Shown: positions 47,533-59,639, counted from the first letter of the stretch. The stretch is DNA of 64,000 nucleotides from Trogon surrucura (GCA_020746105.1 CM036618.1:2418001-2482000); one strand, 5' to 3'. A program made the numbers and translations. The notes: generated by a model not told the origin, from the sequence alone.

Positions 47533-47896
47533 TTCACAGAATGTCAGGGATTGGAAGGGACCTCGAAAGATCATCAAGTCCAATCCCCCTGCCAGAGCAG
47601 GAACGCCTCGATAATGCTACACAGGAACGTGTCCAGGCAGGTCTTGAATGTCTCCAGAGAAGGAGACTCCACACCCTCCCTGGGCAGCCTGGGCCAGGGC
47701 TCCGTCACCCTCACTGAGAAGAAGTTTCTTCTCGAGTTTAAGCGGAACCTCTTCTGTTCCAGTTTCAGCCCATTACCCCTTGTCCTATCAGTGGTTGTCA
47801 CCGAGAAGAGCCTGGCTCCATCCTCGTGACACTCACCCTTTAGATATTTGTAAACATTAATGAGGTCACCCCTCAGCCTCCTCTTCTCCAAACTAG
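47533..47896 (-). mobile_element. CR1 LINE copy, young, 364 bp
   Basis: TCACAGAATGTCAGGGATTGG to CTCCTCTTCTCCAAACTA. The minus frame is open 47574-47891 ([20 protein letters not shown] to LLWQGDWT). Confidence 0.96.
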
Positions 47897-48851
47897 GATT
47901 GCTCGTGTTCCGTGGGATTACAGGGTTTTTCTCTCCTTTATTTCCCCCTTTCGTGCTTTCTCAGTGCGGGCGAGGCGAAGCAGCAGCAGAGCTCTGGCAG
48001 AGGCTGGAGAGGCCTGGGGGCTCTCTTAAACCAGGAGATGTGCGGGCGCAGAACGATGCGGTCTAAGGAGACGAGCGATGCTCGCGGGCTTTGGAAAGAA
48101 TAAATCACCAGAGGTGAAACTAGCCCTGGGTGCCTGCCCTCAACCTGCTGCTCGTTCGCTGGAAGGAGGATGGAGGTGGGTCCCGGGGAAGCAGGACGCG
48201 GGTGGGCTTGTGGAGGGTGCGGAAGGCACAGGGAGGCGGTGGGGTTGTGGGAGAGGCAGGATGGGGAAGACCCAAATAAGGGGGAAGGCAAAATTCGGGC
48301 AGCAGAGGAAGGGCGATGAGAGAGGGGCGAGGAAAGCGATCTCAACAGCTGCGTTTTGCGCGGCTACTCCTGTATCCTGCAGCTGTTCATTAGAAATTCT
48401 GTTTATGCCACGGGGAGTTTTGGAGTCTCTGAAGCTGACACAGTTTTAATAGACAAAGACATTTTGAGTGCAGCACATCTGCTGCGGGATGCTGAGGAGC
48501 AGGCTCCGTGCGGCAGTGCCGTTGGTCGAAGCGTTCCGTCGTGCTGTTTTTATTTTAAGACCCTCCTCTCTTTTATCCCGAAAAGTAATTTTTGAGGCCA
48601 AAACAAGTGCTGTGTTTGCTCGTTGTGTTTGCAGCCCTTAAACAGCCCTGCCGTGCTCTTCCTAAGAGCCCCGAGTTCCCAGGCCTGAGAGTGGGCAGAA
48701 TCTCCTTTTGCTTGGAAGGATCCTCAAGGGTTTCACAAAAGTGGCCGTTGCAGGGGTGTGAAGGAGCGGTTTGGTAAGGAATGTGCTGCGGAAGGCAGGA
48801 GAGGGCAAAAAAAAAAAAAAAAGAAGCAAAAACTTCTCCACTGAAAGGATT
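47897..48851. other. Unique sequence with poly-A tract
   Basis: A run of about 16 A lies at 48808-48823, followed by GAAGCAAAAAC. 48160-48330 is G- and purine-rich. No gene is recognised. Confidence 0.45.
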
Positions 48852-49001
48852 ATCAAAGGCTGGAAGTGGTTGAATCGCCGTCCTTGGGTGTGTTTAAAAG
48901 CCGTGTAGATGTGGTGCTCAGGTTTAGAAGTGGACCTGGTCGAGTTAGATAATGGTTGGATTTGATGATCTTCAAGGTCTTCAAGATAAGGATTCTATGA
49001 A
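48852..49001 (+). mobile_element. CR1-type LINE 3' end, older subfamily
   Basis: ATCAAAGGCTGGAAGTGG, TTTAAAAGCCGTGTAGATGTGG, TTGGATTTGATGATCTTCAAGG and GATTCTATGA. Same tail type as 8383-8540. Confidence 0.75.
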
Positions 49002-49701
49002 AATGTCAGCATGAGTATGAGATCCCACTCACGCTTCCGCAAGGTTGGGGGGTTGCTGATTCCTTCTGAGCCCCAGGTGTGAGGTGGGAACTGGAAGAGT
49101 CCAAATAGAATTAAATAATATGTAAATTACGCGTATGAGAAGAATTCGGAAACCGAGGGACTCTTGCTGTTAACTGTTTTGGTGGCTTTTTCTCGTGTTA
49201 AATTTCAGTTATTAAACACTAAAAGGGAGATGGTTTTAGAGCTGCAGCGGTGAGGCCGGGCAGGGGGCAGCAGCCCTGCTGGGACCCTCAGCACGGGCAC
49301 CAGCTTGAGGCTGGAGGGATCCTGCTCCGGAGCAGAAGCTCCCTTTCGTCTCCCGATGGCTGATCTAATCCCACAGCATCACAGATTTGGTGAGTGGGTG
49401 TATGTAGTTGATCAATTTATTTCTGGGCAGACTCGGTCTAATAACCCTTAGCTTAACTCTGATAACTCGAGGCTTTCCAAGCCCGGTCTCATCCCGCTCG
49501 GTGATTGAATCTGCCTCGTGGAGGTGGAAAGTTAATTCCTTCCTTCACCTTCAGCTTAGCCCAAGTTCCTTGGATCCCTCTTTCCCTGTCCTCTTAGGCC
49601 TTCGTTAAACAGAACGGTGTGACTTTGCTCTTCCTAACTGGTCTGTTCCTTCTACGCGTGCCCCCCAGTGTTTTTTCTAGGTTTTGCTACCTCCTCACCG
49701 T
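49002..49701. other. Unique non-coding sequence
   Basis: No gene or repeat recognised. Confidence 0.4.
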
Positions 49702-49982
49702 CGGAGCCAGGCTCTTCTCAGTGATGTCCAGTGACAGGACAAGGGGCAATGGGTACAAGCTGGAGCACAGGAGGTTCCATAAAAATATTAGGAAAAACTT
49801 TTTCGGTGTGAGGGTGCCAGAGCCCTGGCCCAGGCTGCCCAGGGAGGGTGTGGAGTCTCCTGCTCTGGAGACTTTCAAACCCCACCTGGACGCGTTCCTT
49901 GCGATCTACTTTGGGTGATCCTGCATCTGGACTAGATGATCTTTGGAGGTCCCTTCCAACCCCCAACATTCTGTAATTCTGT
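49702..49982 (+). mobile_element. CR1 LINE 3' fragment, 281 bp
   Basis: GGAGCCAGGCTCTTCTCAGTG to ACATTCTGTAATTCTGTGG. The frame continues from upstream unique sequence (49619-49918; [20 protein letters not shown]). Closest to 31239 in the middle and to 45344 at the C-terminus. Confidence 0.94.
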
Positions 49983-51202
49983 GGCCATGAGAGGAGCAGT
50001 CTCTGTGCCGGACACACCGGCTGAGCGGAGTTTGCTCTCTCCCATCCTGCTTCTTCCAGGGACTGGTTGGTGAAAGTCTTCTCAAACCGCGCAGCTTGAG
50101 GCCGGATTCGTCGCTTGTGTTTCTTTGCGGTACCTTGCAGAGCGAAGCGCTGGGGCCCGGTGACAAACCAGCACACAGCGTGTGGCAAATTACCCGGCAT
50201 TTCACATCCAGGCAGCAGCTTCGCTTTGTAGAAATTTAATTACCGCGCGTTCTGCTAGTGCTTATCTTCTATCATACGCTCTTCTGCTGGGTAATAACTT
50301 GGTTAAGCACACCCACAAGCGTCAGGCACCGCGTTTCGTTCTCCCTGTGTGTTTCGAAGTGCCTGGTTTGGCCGCTTCTGCCTGTCTTACCCTGCCTAGT
50401 GCAGATGTCCTGCACAGATTGTAGCTGGGCTGCAAACATCTGGTTGGTTAGGCCACCTCAAGTCACCCGGCCAAGTTCCTCCTTGCTTTGCCCAACTATG
50501 GTAATTAGCTTTTATTTCTTTATTTCAGCCACCGTAGCGTTGCTTTAACTGGCAGAGGTCTTGACCTGAAGGATCTGCCCCAGCGATACCTCTTGGTTTC
50601 AAGAGGGGACTTTAGCACAGAGCTTCCACCAGCAGCATTTTTACGGGGAGGATTCTACGCGCCGCATTGCTTTGTGCCAGCGTGTGGGTACCTTGCACAG
50701 GAGGGAGATCTGTAGATACACTTCATGGTGCTGGCTGAGTGTTTTAAGGACAGACCATGCCCTGGGGAGCTCAGAAATTAAGCAGCTAGGGGGAAGAACA
50801 CAGTGTGTTCTCACCGTGACTCGGTTCACAACTGAGCTGGCTCGTCAGAAGAGACTTGCCCAGGCACGGTGCCAGGTTGATGAGTGAAAGGAGCTCCTGA
50901 GGACGGTGTCCAAAGAAGAAACAGGAGGGAGATGCTGTGTGATAGAATCCAGAAGGACCAGTAAAGCTGGAGGAGTTTATGTGATAGGGGAGGTGGCAAC
51001 AGGACAACCATGAATTTTTCTCAGAAGGCAGAATATCCTTACATATGGTTTTGCCCCATGGCTCGTTTTTTCTTGGAGATGTGGTTTCTCCAGAAGCAGT
51101 ACTGTGGAGAACGTTTCCACTCTTACACATGGCCTAATCTACAGGAACATGCACAGTTCAAAGCCCATCCGTGCTGCTGGCTACCAGTAGAACTATGTTT
51201 GG
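49983..51202. other. Unique non-coding sequence
   Basis: No gene or repeat recognised; open frames are short. Confidence 0.45.
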
Positions 51203-51681
51203 GACAGGGACCTACTGGAGAGAGTCCAAGGGAGAGCTACGAGGGTGATCAAGGGACTGAACATCTCTGCTGGGAAGAGAGACTGAGAGAGCTGTGATTC
51301 TGTGAACTGGGGCTGTTTAGTCGTGAAAAGAGAGGGCTGAGAGGGGACCTTATTAATGTATAGAAATATCTGAGGGGTGGGAGTCAAGAGGAAGGAGCTG
51401 GTCTCTTCACAGTGGTGCCCAGTAATAGAACAAGGAATAATGGGGCTGAGCTAGAATATGGGAAGTTCCAGCTCAACATGAGGAGAAATTTCTTCCCTAT
51501 GCGGGTACCGGAGCCCTGGCCCAGGCTGCCCAGAGAGGGTGTGGAGTCTCCTGCTCTGGAGACTTTCCAACCCGCCTGGACACGTTCCTGTGGGGCTGCC
51601 CTGGGTGACCCTGCTCTGGCAGGGGGTGGCACTGGGAGATCTCTCGAGGTCCCTTCCAACCCCAACATTCTGTGATTCTGT
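51203..51681 (+). mobile_element. CR1 LINE copy, 479 bp, with inserted tail-like 15-mer
   Basis: ACAGGGACCTACTGGAGAGAG to the tail ACATTCTGTGATTCTGTC. Compared with the sister copy at 55689, about 15 extra bases (GTGATTCTGTGAACT, near 51293-51307) sit inside the coding segment; they contain the CR1 3' octamer itself. Frames at 51010-51297 and 51412-51675 are separated by this insertion and other changes. Confidence 0.94.
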
Positions 51682-53003
51682 CAATAGTGGTAGTGGGGCT
51701 GAGGTGCCGTTGCAGTCAAAGGACAGCTTTCAGACAGACCCAGTGGAGGTGGCAGCCTGGTGGTGTGTGACAGGCTGACATCTCTCTCCTAAAGACTCTG
51801 CAGACGGTGAGGAAGCAGAATGAGCCACTGGGTGTCTGCTGTGTTGTGTGACTGCGAGCACAGCAGGAGGACATTTCATGTCCCTTGCTCAATTGAGACT
51901 CCGAGTGGTGATGAGAGAGGGTTTTTTGCCCACAGGACCCTCTTTGAAGCTAGTCCGGATGAATTAGAGTCTTGGCAATAGTTGTGTTTGCGCATCTGAA
52001 TTCTAACTTGCTTTATAATGAACTGGGTCAGGTAAGAATCCACCTGCTCTATAAAGTTACGGCGCGTCAGGTAGTTTGCTTCTGTTGCATGATCGATGGG
52101 GCTGTCTGAAACGGAGCAGCCTCCAACTCCGTGGTGATGAAGTGTTCCCCAAAAAGCGCAGAAGGCTGTCGGCTCGCTAACGAGACAGCGTGCGGCTGCC
52201 CACCCCGCGCAGCGAAGGTTTTGCTGAAAGGAGAGGAAGAGCTGATGTTGTAGACATCCAGCAGCATGGGGAGCAGGTGAAAGAGCTGTTACGGGGAGGG
52301 GAAGGTACATTTGAACTAGTTAGTGTGGTTAACTTGGCCTTGGAGCACTGAGGAATTGAACATTGCTGCACCTTGCGTGGATGCAGCAGCCGGGGTTCCC
52401 CAGTTTCTGTAGGTTTGCTGTGGATTTAAACTCCCCGGCGTGCCTGGGTCGTGCGCACCGACTGCTGACCTGCTCAAGTCCGCGAGAAGCCACCCGTGTG
52501 ATTTCGTGCTCGTTAGAGGCCCCTCCATGGAGATGCTCAGTCTGCGGAACCGACTGACTCGCTGCATGCGGGGAACGGGCAAACGTTGCAGAAAACCCGC
52601 AGAGACGGGTTATTTTCCACAGTGAGCCACGCTGTCAGGTGAGATGCTGTGTGTGTTTCTGTGCTGTTCGGGCAGTGTTACCTTTTTTGCTGGAACTCAT
52701 CCAGGACAAAGAAAAATTGAAATGGGTGCTCAATTCTGACCTGAAGCATCTGCCAAAAGAGCGGGAGCCTGAATTCTGCGACGTGGTTGTTTGCTGCTGA
52801 GGAAGCGGTGACAGTGTTAGGGAGGGCAGAGAGGTATGTGGGGCTGAAAATCACAAATACCAAGGGCTTGAACTGCCTCACAAAACCGGCGTTTGGAAAG
52901 CCAGCCCTCTCCTCCTGTCTGGAGTTGACCTCTGCACACTTCCCCTGCACGGTGTGAAGCGCGTGCCAGTATAGGTTGGGGTCTTTGCCAGCACAGGCTG
53001 GGG
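51682..53003. other. Unique non-coding sequence
   Basis: No gene is recognised. 52400-52620 is GC-rich with several CpG. The minus frames of 144 and 171 codons overlap other open frames or CR1 sequence. Confidence 0.45.
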
Positions 53004-53711
53004 ACTGCCCTGCTGGAGAGCAGCGCAGGGGAAAGGGCCCTGGGGGTGCTGGTGGGCAGCAGGATGGCCATGAGCCAGCAGTGTGCCCTCGTGGGCAAGA
53101 AGGCCAAGGGCATCCTGGGGTGTGTGAGAAGGGGAGTAGCCAGTAGGTGGAGAGAGGTCCTCCTGCCCCTCTGCTCTGCCCTGGGGAGGCCACATCTGGA
53201 ATATTGTGTCCAGTTCTGGGCCCCTCAGTTCAAGAAGGACAGGGAACTGCTGGAGAGAGTCCAGCACAGGGCAACTGGGATGATGAAGGGAGTGGAACAT
53301 CTCCCTGGTGAGGAAAGGCTGAAGGAGCTGGGGCTCTTTAGTTTGGAGAAGAGGAGGCTGAGGGGTGACCTCATTCATGGTTATAAATATGTCACGGGGG
53401 AGTGTCAGGAGGACGGAGCCAGGCTCTTTTCAGCAGCGTCCACTGACAGGACAAGGGGCAATGGGTGGAAGCTGGAACACAGGAGGTTCCATAAAAATAT
53501 GAGGAAAAACTTTTTCCCTGTGAGGGTGACAGAGCCCTGGCCCAGGCTGCCCAGAGAGGGTGTGGAGTCTCATCTCTGGAGACATTCAAAACCCGCCTGG
53601 ACGCGTTCCTGTGCGCTCTGCTGTAGGTGATCCTGCTCTGGCAGGGGGGTTGGACTAGATGATCTTTTGAGGTCCCTTCCAACCTCTAACACTCTGTGAT
53701 TCTGTGATTCT
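53004..53711 (+). mobile_element. CR1 LINE copy, young mosaic subfamily, 708 bp
   Basis: CTGCCCTGCTGGAGAGCAG to CACTCTGTGATTCTGTGATTC. The frame is open 53046-53630; near the end a short deletion (GAGTCTCATCTCTGG) shifts it, so the final residues differ from the sister copy at 45344. The 5' junction is shared with that sister (CCCTGCTGGAGAGCAG), which suggests both descend from one source variant. Confidence 0.96.
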
Positions 53712-54364
53712 CTTCACTGTGGCTTTACCTCGACACAGTTCTCGTTCATTAATTGCTTCAAGGTAAAAGCGAAAGAAGAAAAGCCTTCCCCTCCTCCCAC
53801 ACCTAATTTATCCCTTTCGGTGGAGAACGAAAGATCAGCCCCACACCTGCTGCTTGAGTAGCTCTTGCTGGGGCACGAGGTGGAGCAAAGTCCCTGCTTC
53901 CTTCCTTCGCTTCCCACGTCCCCAGAAATCTTTAGCGCTTTGTAAATGGGAACGTGGTGAGCGGCACGACGTCGCGCCCCGTGGGGTCGCACGGGTTTAT
54001 TTACCAGCTTTCTTGCAGAGCTCTGCCCTGCGGTCCCTCGCTCTGAGGTTTGGGAGGGTTGAACTTTGCATCCAGGGTGCTCTGTCGTTTGGTGCTCCAG
54101 AGCATGAAAGGGTTTGCTCTCAAGCTGGGTGTTTCTTTGTGCAGAGATGTGCTCGTGTGCAGCCTGGAAGAATAAATAACATGTCTGGTTTATTACCAGA
54201 AGACAACACTAAATAATCAATTTAAGAACTAAAAGCTCTATATGTAAAGTAGATTTTGCAGTGCATTATGCAAAAAGCAGGAAGGCACCGGAGAAGGAAA
54301 CCACTGGAAAAAGGCAGGCGGGGAAGATGGACGATCTTGCGGACAGGACAATTAGATGCGGAGC
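53712..54364. other. Unique non-coding sequence
   Basis: No gene or repeat recognised; 54180-54270 is AT-rich. Confidence 0.4.
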
Positions 54365-54500
54365 GAATCCCAAGCTGGCGCAGCTTCTAGGGTGACCTTG
54401 GGCAAGGTGTTTCTCCCCACCTCCATTACCTGCTCTCTGAAAACTGGATGTGCTTTTCCTGTCTTGAGGATTTCATCAGAATAAAGAAATGTTCATGAAT
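54365..54500 (+). repeat. Ancient MIR SINE relic
   Basis: GCAGCTTCTAGGGTGACCTT followed by GGGCAAGG is a clear match to the MIR core (AGCTGTGTGACCTTGGGCAAG). It is followed in order by CTCTCTGAAAACTGG (compare CATCTGTAAAATGG) and TCTTGAGGATTTCATCAG (compare TTGTGAGGATTAAATGAG). Confidence 0.7.
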
Positions 54501-54893
54501 CACTCAGTTTACCTCAACCAAGGAGCACGACAGACCTTCAGCAGCTGTCTTTTGCCGAGGGCAAAGCTGGCAGGTACCTGGAAGCACTTGGGGGAGAGAT
54601 TTCTGTAGCTTCTGCTCGCTGCAGTACCGAGCATCTCCTGGAGCATGTTCTTGTCCCTGTGCCCCACATGGGGAACAAAAAGCTGTAAGCCAGGCTGTCA
54701 GCTCTTGGCTTGTCTGCCCTGAAGCGGTTTGAGTTCACCTTTGTATAGAGGAAGAACAGGGAGCGGAGGTTGCGTGATGTCCTCTGGATGCTGGAGAGAG
54801 GCCACGTTAGACCTGGGAGCAGACCCAGGAGATCTTGACTCCAGGTTCCTGCTTGCGTTTCTGAATTATTGCCACCAGAGAGACCAGTCGCAA
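54501..54893. other. Unique non-coding sequence
   Basis: No gene is recognised; a 168-codon minus frame spans 54538-55044 without a domain signature. Confidence 0.4.
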
Positions 54894-54965
54894 AATCATG
54901 CAGTTGTTTAGGTTGGCAGGAACCTCTGGAGGTCTCTGAACGTGGGGATTGTCCAGCTGAGTTTT
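54894..54965 (-). mobile_element. Degraded CR1 LINE 3' stub
   Basis: AATCATGCAGTTGTTTAGG, then TTGGCAGGAACCTCTGGAGG: a diverged antisense CR1 end, with GGGACCT reduced to GGAACCT. Confidence 0.5.
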
Positions 54966-55688
54966 GAGTATCTTTTGGCTCCCTGTCGCAAGAGACGGGG
55001 ATATCTTTGCCTTTTTTCCTTTCTGTGATGATGAGGCAACTCAACTCTCATCCTTGAGAGCTTTACCACCGTGCCGTGGATGGTTCACTCCACCATCTCT
55101 TTTGGGTACCGATTTCCCTGGAAAGCACCGGCAGGAGTACAAACAGACGTACGTCTTGGGGTCTCATCTGTTGGGGCTTATCAGCTGATGATGCTTCTTC
55201 TGGATTTTCTTGCCACGAAACTTCAGAAAGGGAAATTGCTTCTGAGAAAGTTCAGATCCTGAAGCAGCAACAAAGAGTTAATCCTGGTTATCCCGGTCTT
55301 TTGGGCGGTTGCAGCAGACTTGGCTATCTGTCCCGTGCCCAGAGAGCCTGCAGGTCCTGAGCAGCTCCAGGGTGGGGGCACAAGGTGAGGGCTGCTGACC
55401 TGGAGTGCCCTTGGTGGGAGGTGCCACAGTTGCAGGAGTGAGCAACCTTCACCACCAAGAAGGTGAGATGAAAGGCAGCTCTCAAAGGATTTGTCCTCCA
55501 GTGCCACTTCTAAACCACCCCGAGAACTTCTCTGCTCCTTCTCTGCTCCCACAGTTAAGGTTGGTGGAGGGTCTGCAAAGGAGAGTAAATCAGAAAAGCT
55601 CTTTTAAGGTCCCACGTTTGCCCTTTGGTTGCATTTCTTCCCCCAATTCTATTCCCCACCCAGTTAAGCTGCTGGGTGCGGCAGCTGG
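54966..55688. other. Unique non-coding sequence
   Basis: No gene or repeat recognised. Confidence 0.4.
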
Positions 55689-56308
55689 TCTTGTGGCCAA
55701 GAGGCCAATGGGATCCTGGGGGGCACCAAGAAAAGTGTGTCCAGCAGGGCTGGGGAGGTTCTCTTACCCCTCTGCTCTGCCCTGGGGAGACCACTCCTGG
55801 AATCCTGGGTCCAGTTTGGGGCTCCCCAGTTCCAGAAAGACAGGGACCTACTGGAGAGAGTCCAAGGGAGAGCTATGAGGGGGATCAAGGGACTGAACAT
55901 CTCTGCTGGGAAGAGAGACTGAGAGACCTGGGGCTGTTCAGCCTTGAGAGGAGACGGCTGAGAGGGGACCTTATTGACGTAGAGAAATATCTGAGGGGTG
56001 GGGGTCAAGGCAAAGGGGACAATCTCTCCTCAGTGGTGCCCAGCAATAGGACAAGGAATAATGGGTTTAAATTAGAACATGGGAAGTCCCACCTCAACAT
56101 GAGGAGAAACCTCTTCCCTGTGCGGGTGCCGGAGCCCTGGCCCAGGCTGCCCAGAGAGGGTGTGGAGTCTCCTGCTCTGGAGACTTTCCAACCCGCCTGG
56201 ACGCGTTCCTGTGTGGCTGCCCTGGGTGACCCTGCTCTGGCAGGGGGTGGCACTGGGTGATCTCCAGAGGTCCCTTCCAACCCCAACATTCTGTGATTCC
56301 ATGATTCT
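55689..56308 (+). mobile_element. CR1 LINE copy, ORF2 C-terminal frame open
   Basis: CTTGTGGCCAAGAGGCCAATG to ACATTCTGTGATTCCATGATTC. The frame 55625-56260 is uninterrupted (RGDLIDVEKYLRGGGQGKGD, ending [14 protein letters not shown]). Same group as 4909, 31239, 41750 and 51203. It lacks the RT core. Confidence 0.96.
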
Positions 56309-57959
56309 GGTCTTTGTGCAGACTGTAAGATGAAATGAAGCTGTACTGGGAGCACTGGTCCTGTGCTGTCAGTGCAGGAGGACACTGGCTGGGGAGAAGG
56401 TAGCAAGTGTGGTGCAAAGCCAGTGTCCGCGTTGCTTGGGACCCGTTTCCAACAGGAGCACCCAACCAGCACAGGGAAAGAGCAGAAGAACAGGCCGAAT
56501 GTACGTGGTAGTTCCCCTGGTATCATTCAGCCCCTTGGTTTTCTGATTTTGCTGGAGCAAGTGCACGAAGGGGCTCTCTTGGAGTGTTTCTCCAGGACCC
56601 CTTTACCCCACGTGTGCCCAGCGGCGAGCGACGAGCACGGCTGGAAGCAAGTTTGGCTTTGCGTGGAGCTGCAAATGTGGCAAAAGTTCCTTGGTTCAGA
56701 TAAAAGCTCCCTAAGGCCGGGGATGCGGTTTTTCCGCGGAATTTACAGATTACGAGACCTCTTACCGCTTGCGTGTGTAGCAGCGTTGATCTTAGCCTGG
56801 GAGAATTGCTCTGTACCTGCGAGCTCTCGAGATGGTGCAAATCCCTCGCGATGATCCCTGAGGCTGTAGCGCGCACGACGCGTTTCAGAGTGAATTTTCC
56901 ATCGAGCTCCTTTGAAAGATCCGCGCTCCGACCTTCCTTAAAGCACACGTGTAATGGATTTATGCTCCTTGTTCAACGGTTGCTGTTCCCAACGCGATCG
57001 GAGCTTTGGGGTGCAATCCTTTCCTTCTGAGAGCGTTAAGGAGTAAAAAGTTATTGCTGAAGGGCTGTTTCGTGTTCGTTTTCTTTTCTGGTTTAAAGCT
57101 GGGGGGAATATGCTGTATTTTCTTTGTTCAGCAGAATTGTTTTGGAGGGGAAAAGAAAAAGTTGATTTTTTTTTTTTTTTATTTTTCCCTTTCGATTCCA
57201 TTTTTTAGTGCTGGTGAAAAAGAAACCTGGCAATAGAAACTGCCTGTTCAAGACTGAACGGATAAAATACAGGAGACACTAACATCTCGCTGACATCCTT
57301 TGCCGGGCATCGGGAGGGAGCCTGCAGGACAAAGGTGGGTATGGGGCTTCGTTCTCCGTGGCAGCAGGAGGTTTGTGGGGGTAGCGTAGGGGCAATAATG
57401 CCGCAGACCCATAATTTGATAAGAAAAGAAAATAAGGACAACTACAGGTGCGTACAGAGAGAGTCTGAGAGCTCTGATTTAACGGATTCAGGAGCCCTTG
57501 TGGATGTTTTCCTCCCGGAAAGCTCGGTGCGGTGTGTGCCACAATAGTCCACCTAATGGTTATTTATTTCTGGGCTGAGCTCTGGAGAACTGAAGTCGGA
57601 AATTTCCAGGCTCTGTTTGGAAATATGCTGAGCAAAGAACAATATTTTCCCCTAATTTTCTAGGGAGGTGGATGAAAGGAGCTGTAAGCGGGGAGGACTA
57701 GGTGTGCGTGAGGCTCCAAAGATGAGGCCAGCCTGGCTCTTTCTAACCAGAAATGCAAAATGAGGGAGAACCTCAGGTATTCTTGTAACTTCACCGGCAT
57801 GGGGAGTGCCCACTTGGGGTTGAGGAAAGCTGGCAACGCAGCCCCAAATTTGAACTAAGATGTGACAATGTCCAATTTCTTTCCAGTTTCTGGGCTGGAG
57901 GGCCCAGAACTAACCTGTTACTTCTCCTCCCAAACTTCTTTGTGGGGACTGTGGAAATC
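56309..57959. other. Unique non-coding sequence with T-rich tract
   Basis: A T run of about 16-19 lies at 57163-57181. 56600-57000 has scattered CpG. No gene or splice-flanked exon is seen. Confidence 0.45.
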
Positions 57960-58712
57960 CCAGAATCACAGAATGTCAGGGATTGGAAGGGACCTCAGAA
58001 GATCATCCAGTCCAATCCCCCTGCCAGAGCAGGAACGCCTCGATAATGCTACACAGGAACGTGTCCAGGCAGGTCTTCAATGTCTCCAGAGAAGGAGACT
58101 CCACACCCTCCCTGGGCAGCCTGGGCCAGGGCTCCGTCACCCTCACTGAGAAGAAGTTTCTTCTCGAGTTTCAGCGGAACCTCTTCTGTTCCAGTTTCAG
58201 CCCATTACCCCTTGTCCTATCCTTGGTTGTCACCGAGAAGAGCCTGGCTCCATCCTCGTGACACTCCCCCTTGACATATTTATAACCATGAATGAGGTCA
58301 CCCCTCAGCCTCCTCTTCTCCAAGCTAAAGAGCCCCAGCTCCCTCAGCCTTTCCTCACCAGGGAGATGCTCCACTCCCTCCATCATCCCAGTTGCCCTGT
58401 GCTGGACTCTCTCCAGCAGTTCCCTGTCCCTCTGGAGCTGAGGGGCCCAGAACTGGACACAAGATTCCAGATGTGGCCTCCCCAGGGCAGAGCAGAGGGG
58501 CAGGAGGACCTCTCTCCACCTACTGGCTACTCCCCTTCTCACACACCCCAGGATGCCCTTGGCCTTCTTGCCCACGAGGGCACACTGCTGGCTCATGGCC
58601 ATCCTGCTGCCCACCAGCACCCCCAGGGCCCTTTCCCCTACACTACTCTCTAATAAGTCATTCCCCAACTTATACTGGAACCTGGGGTTGTTCCTACCCA
58701 GATGCAAGACTC
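57960..58712 (-). mobile_element. CR1 LINE copy, young mosaic, nearly open frame
   Basis: The tail at 57960 reads CCAGAATCACAGAATGTCAGG; the 5' end is near 58712 (GGTTGTTCCTACCCAGATGC). The minus frame runs 58171-58707 and is cut by a premature stop just after KLEQKRFR, where a change turned the next leucine codon into a stop (compare 35068-35775). The middle ([15 protein letters not shown]) resembles the 45344/53004 group while the 3' end resembles 17486/19193. Confidence 0.96.
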
Positions 58713-59639
58713 AGAAGTTTTCTCTTGGTAAAACCACACATTGGGGTGTTTTACTTTGCTTTTTTCTTTTTTTTTTTTTTTTGAGGTCCTAATAACAACG
58801 TGTTACAACCTCAGGCTCTATCAAGTTGGTGAGGAATAAAATCTTAGTAATGAAGAAGAGACTGAGAGTGTGTGTAAAGTGCTTTATCGCTGACACGTAT
58901 TTCCTGCTGACAGTCAATACTTTTAACTGATGCGAAGCCACGCACGTCGCATTTTATATTCCTCCTCAACCTGCTCTGGTCTTTCCCGTGTGGTCTCTTC
59001 CAATCTAGTGGCACAGTCAGTTTGGCAGTTTCAGGTTTCTGAGCATACAGATTTGATTTTTTTTATTTATTTTTTCATTCACAGCCCACGTTTTTAGGTC
59101 AGGTGGATAAAGTTTATTCTGTGTCAACTGAATGGAAGGACCAGAGGAGCCACTGGCAGGATTAGGTGGCAGAAAAGCTGCAGAGGATCATGTGTGGGGT
59201 GATGGATTTCGCTTTTTCAAGGACCCCAGTTGCCATTTTAGGGCAATCTCGTTGCTGTTTCGGGCTCGGAAATGGGCAAAGCGACTACAAACGAACAAAA
59301 TTTAGGTGCAGACTCAACTGCTTATCCCCTGGCACCCCCAAAACAACAGAAAAATATCCGACAGTGCTTTTTTTCCCACTTGTACCTTGCAGTTAAGCTG
59401 ATTTTTAGATTCACTGGTATTTTGAGTGAGTTCGAGCTTTGGCTTTTTCTTTGGCAAAAGGGTTAATAAGGCAGCTCTTGTCTCCTAACTGGTTTTTTGC
59501 CGAAAACTAGTATCAATTTTTGGATCTTTGCAGCTCCTCTGAGACCAGGTTTGAAGGATAGGACTGAGCTCCTGGTGCACGCACATGGGCAGTGACAGCA
59601 CGAGCTTTGTTTCCTTAAGAAAGGGGGGAAAAGGTAGAA
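58713..59639. other. Unique non-coding sequence
   Basis: A T run of about 18 lies at 58766-58783. A GTGTGTAAAGTGCTTTATCG string near 58870 hints at a MIR tail but is too short to call. No gene. Confidence 0.45.

Noticed and set aside
54538-55044. 168-codon minus-strand open frame
   Set aside because: No family signature; its left end overlaps a degraded CR1 stub and other open frames.
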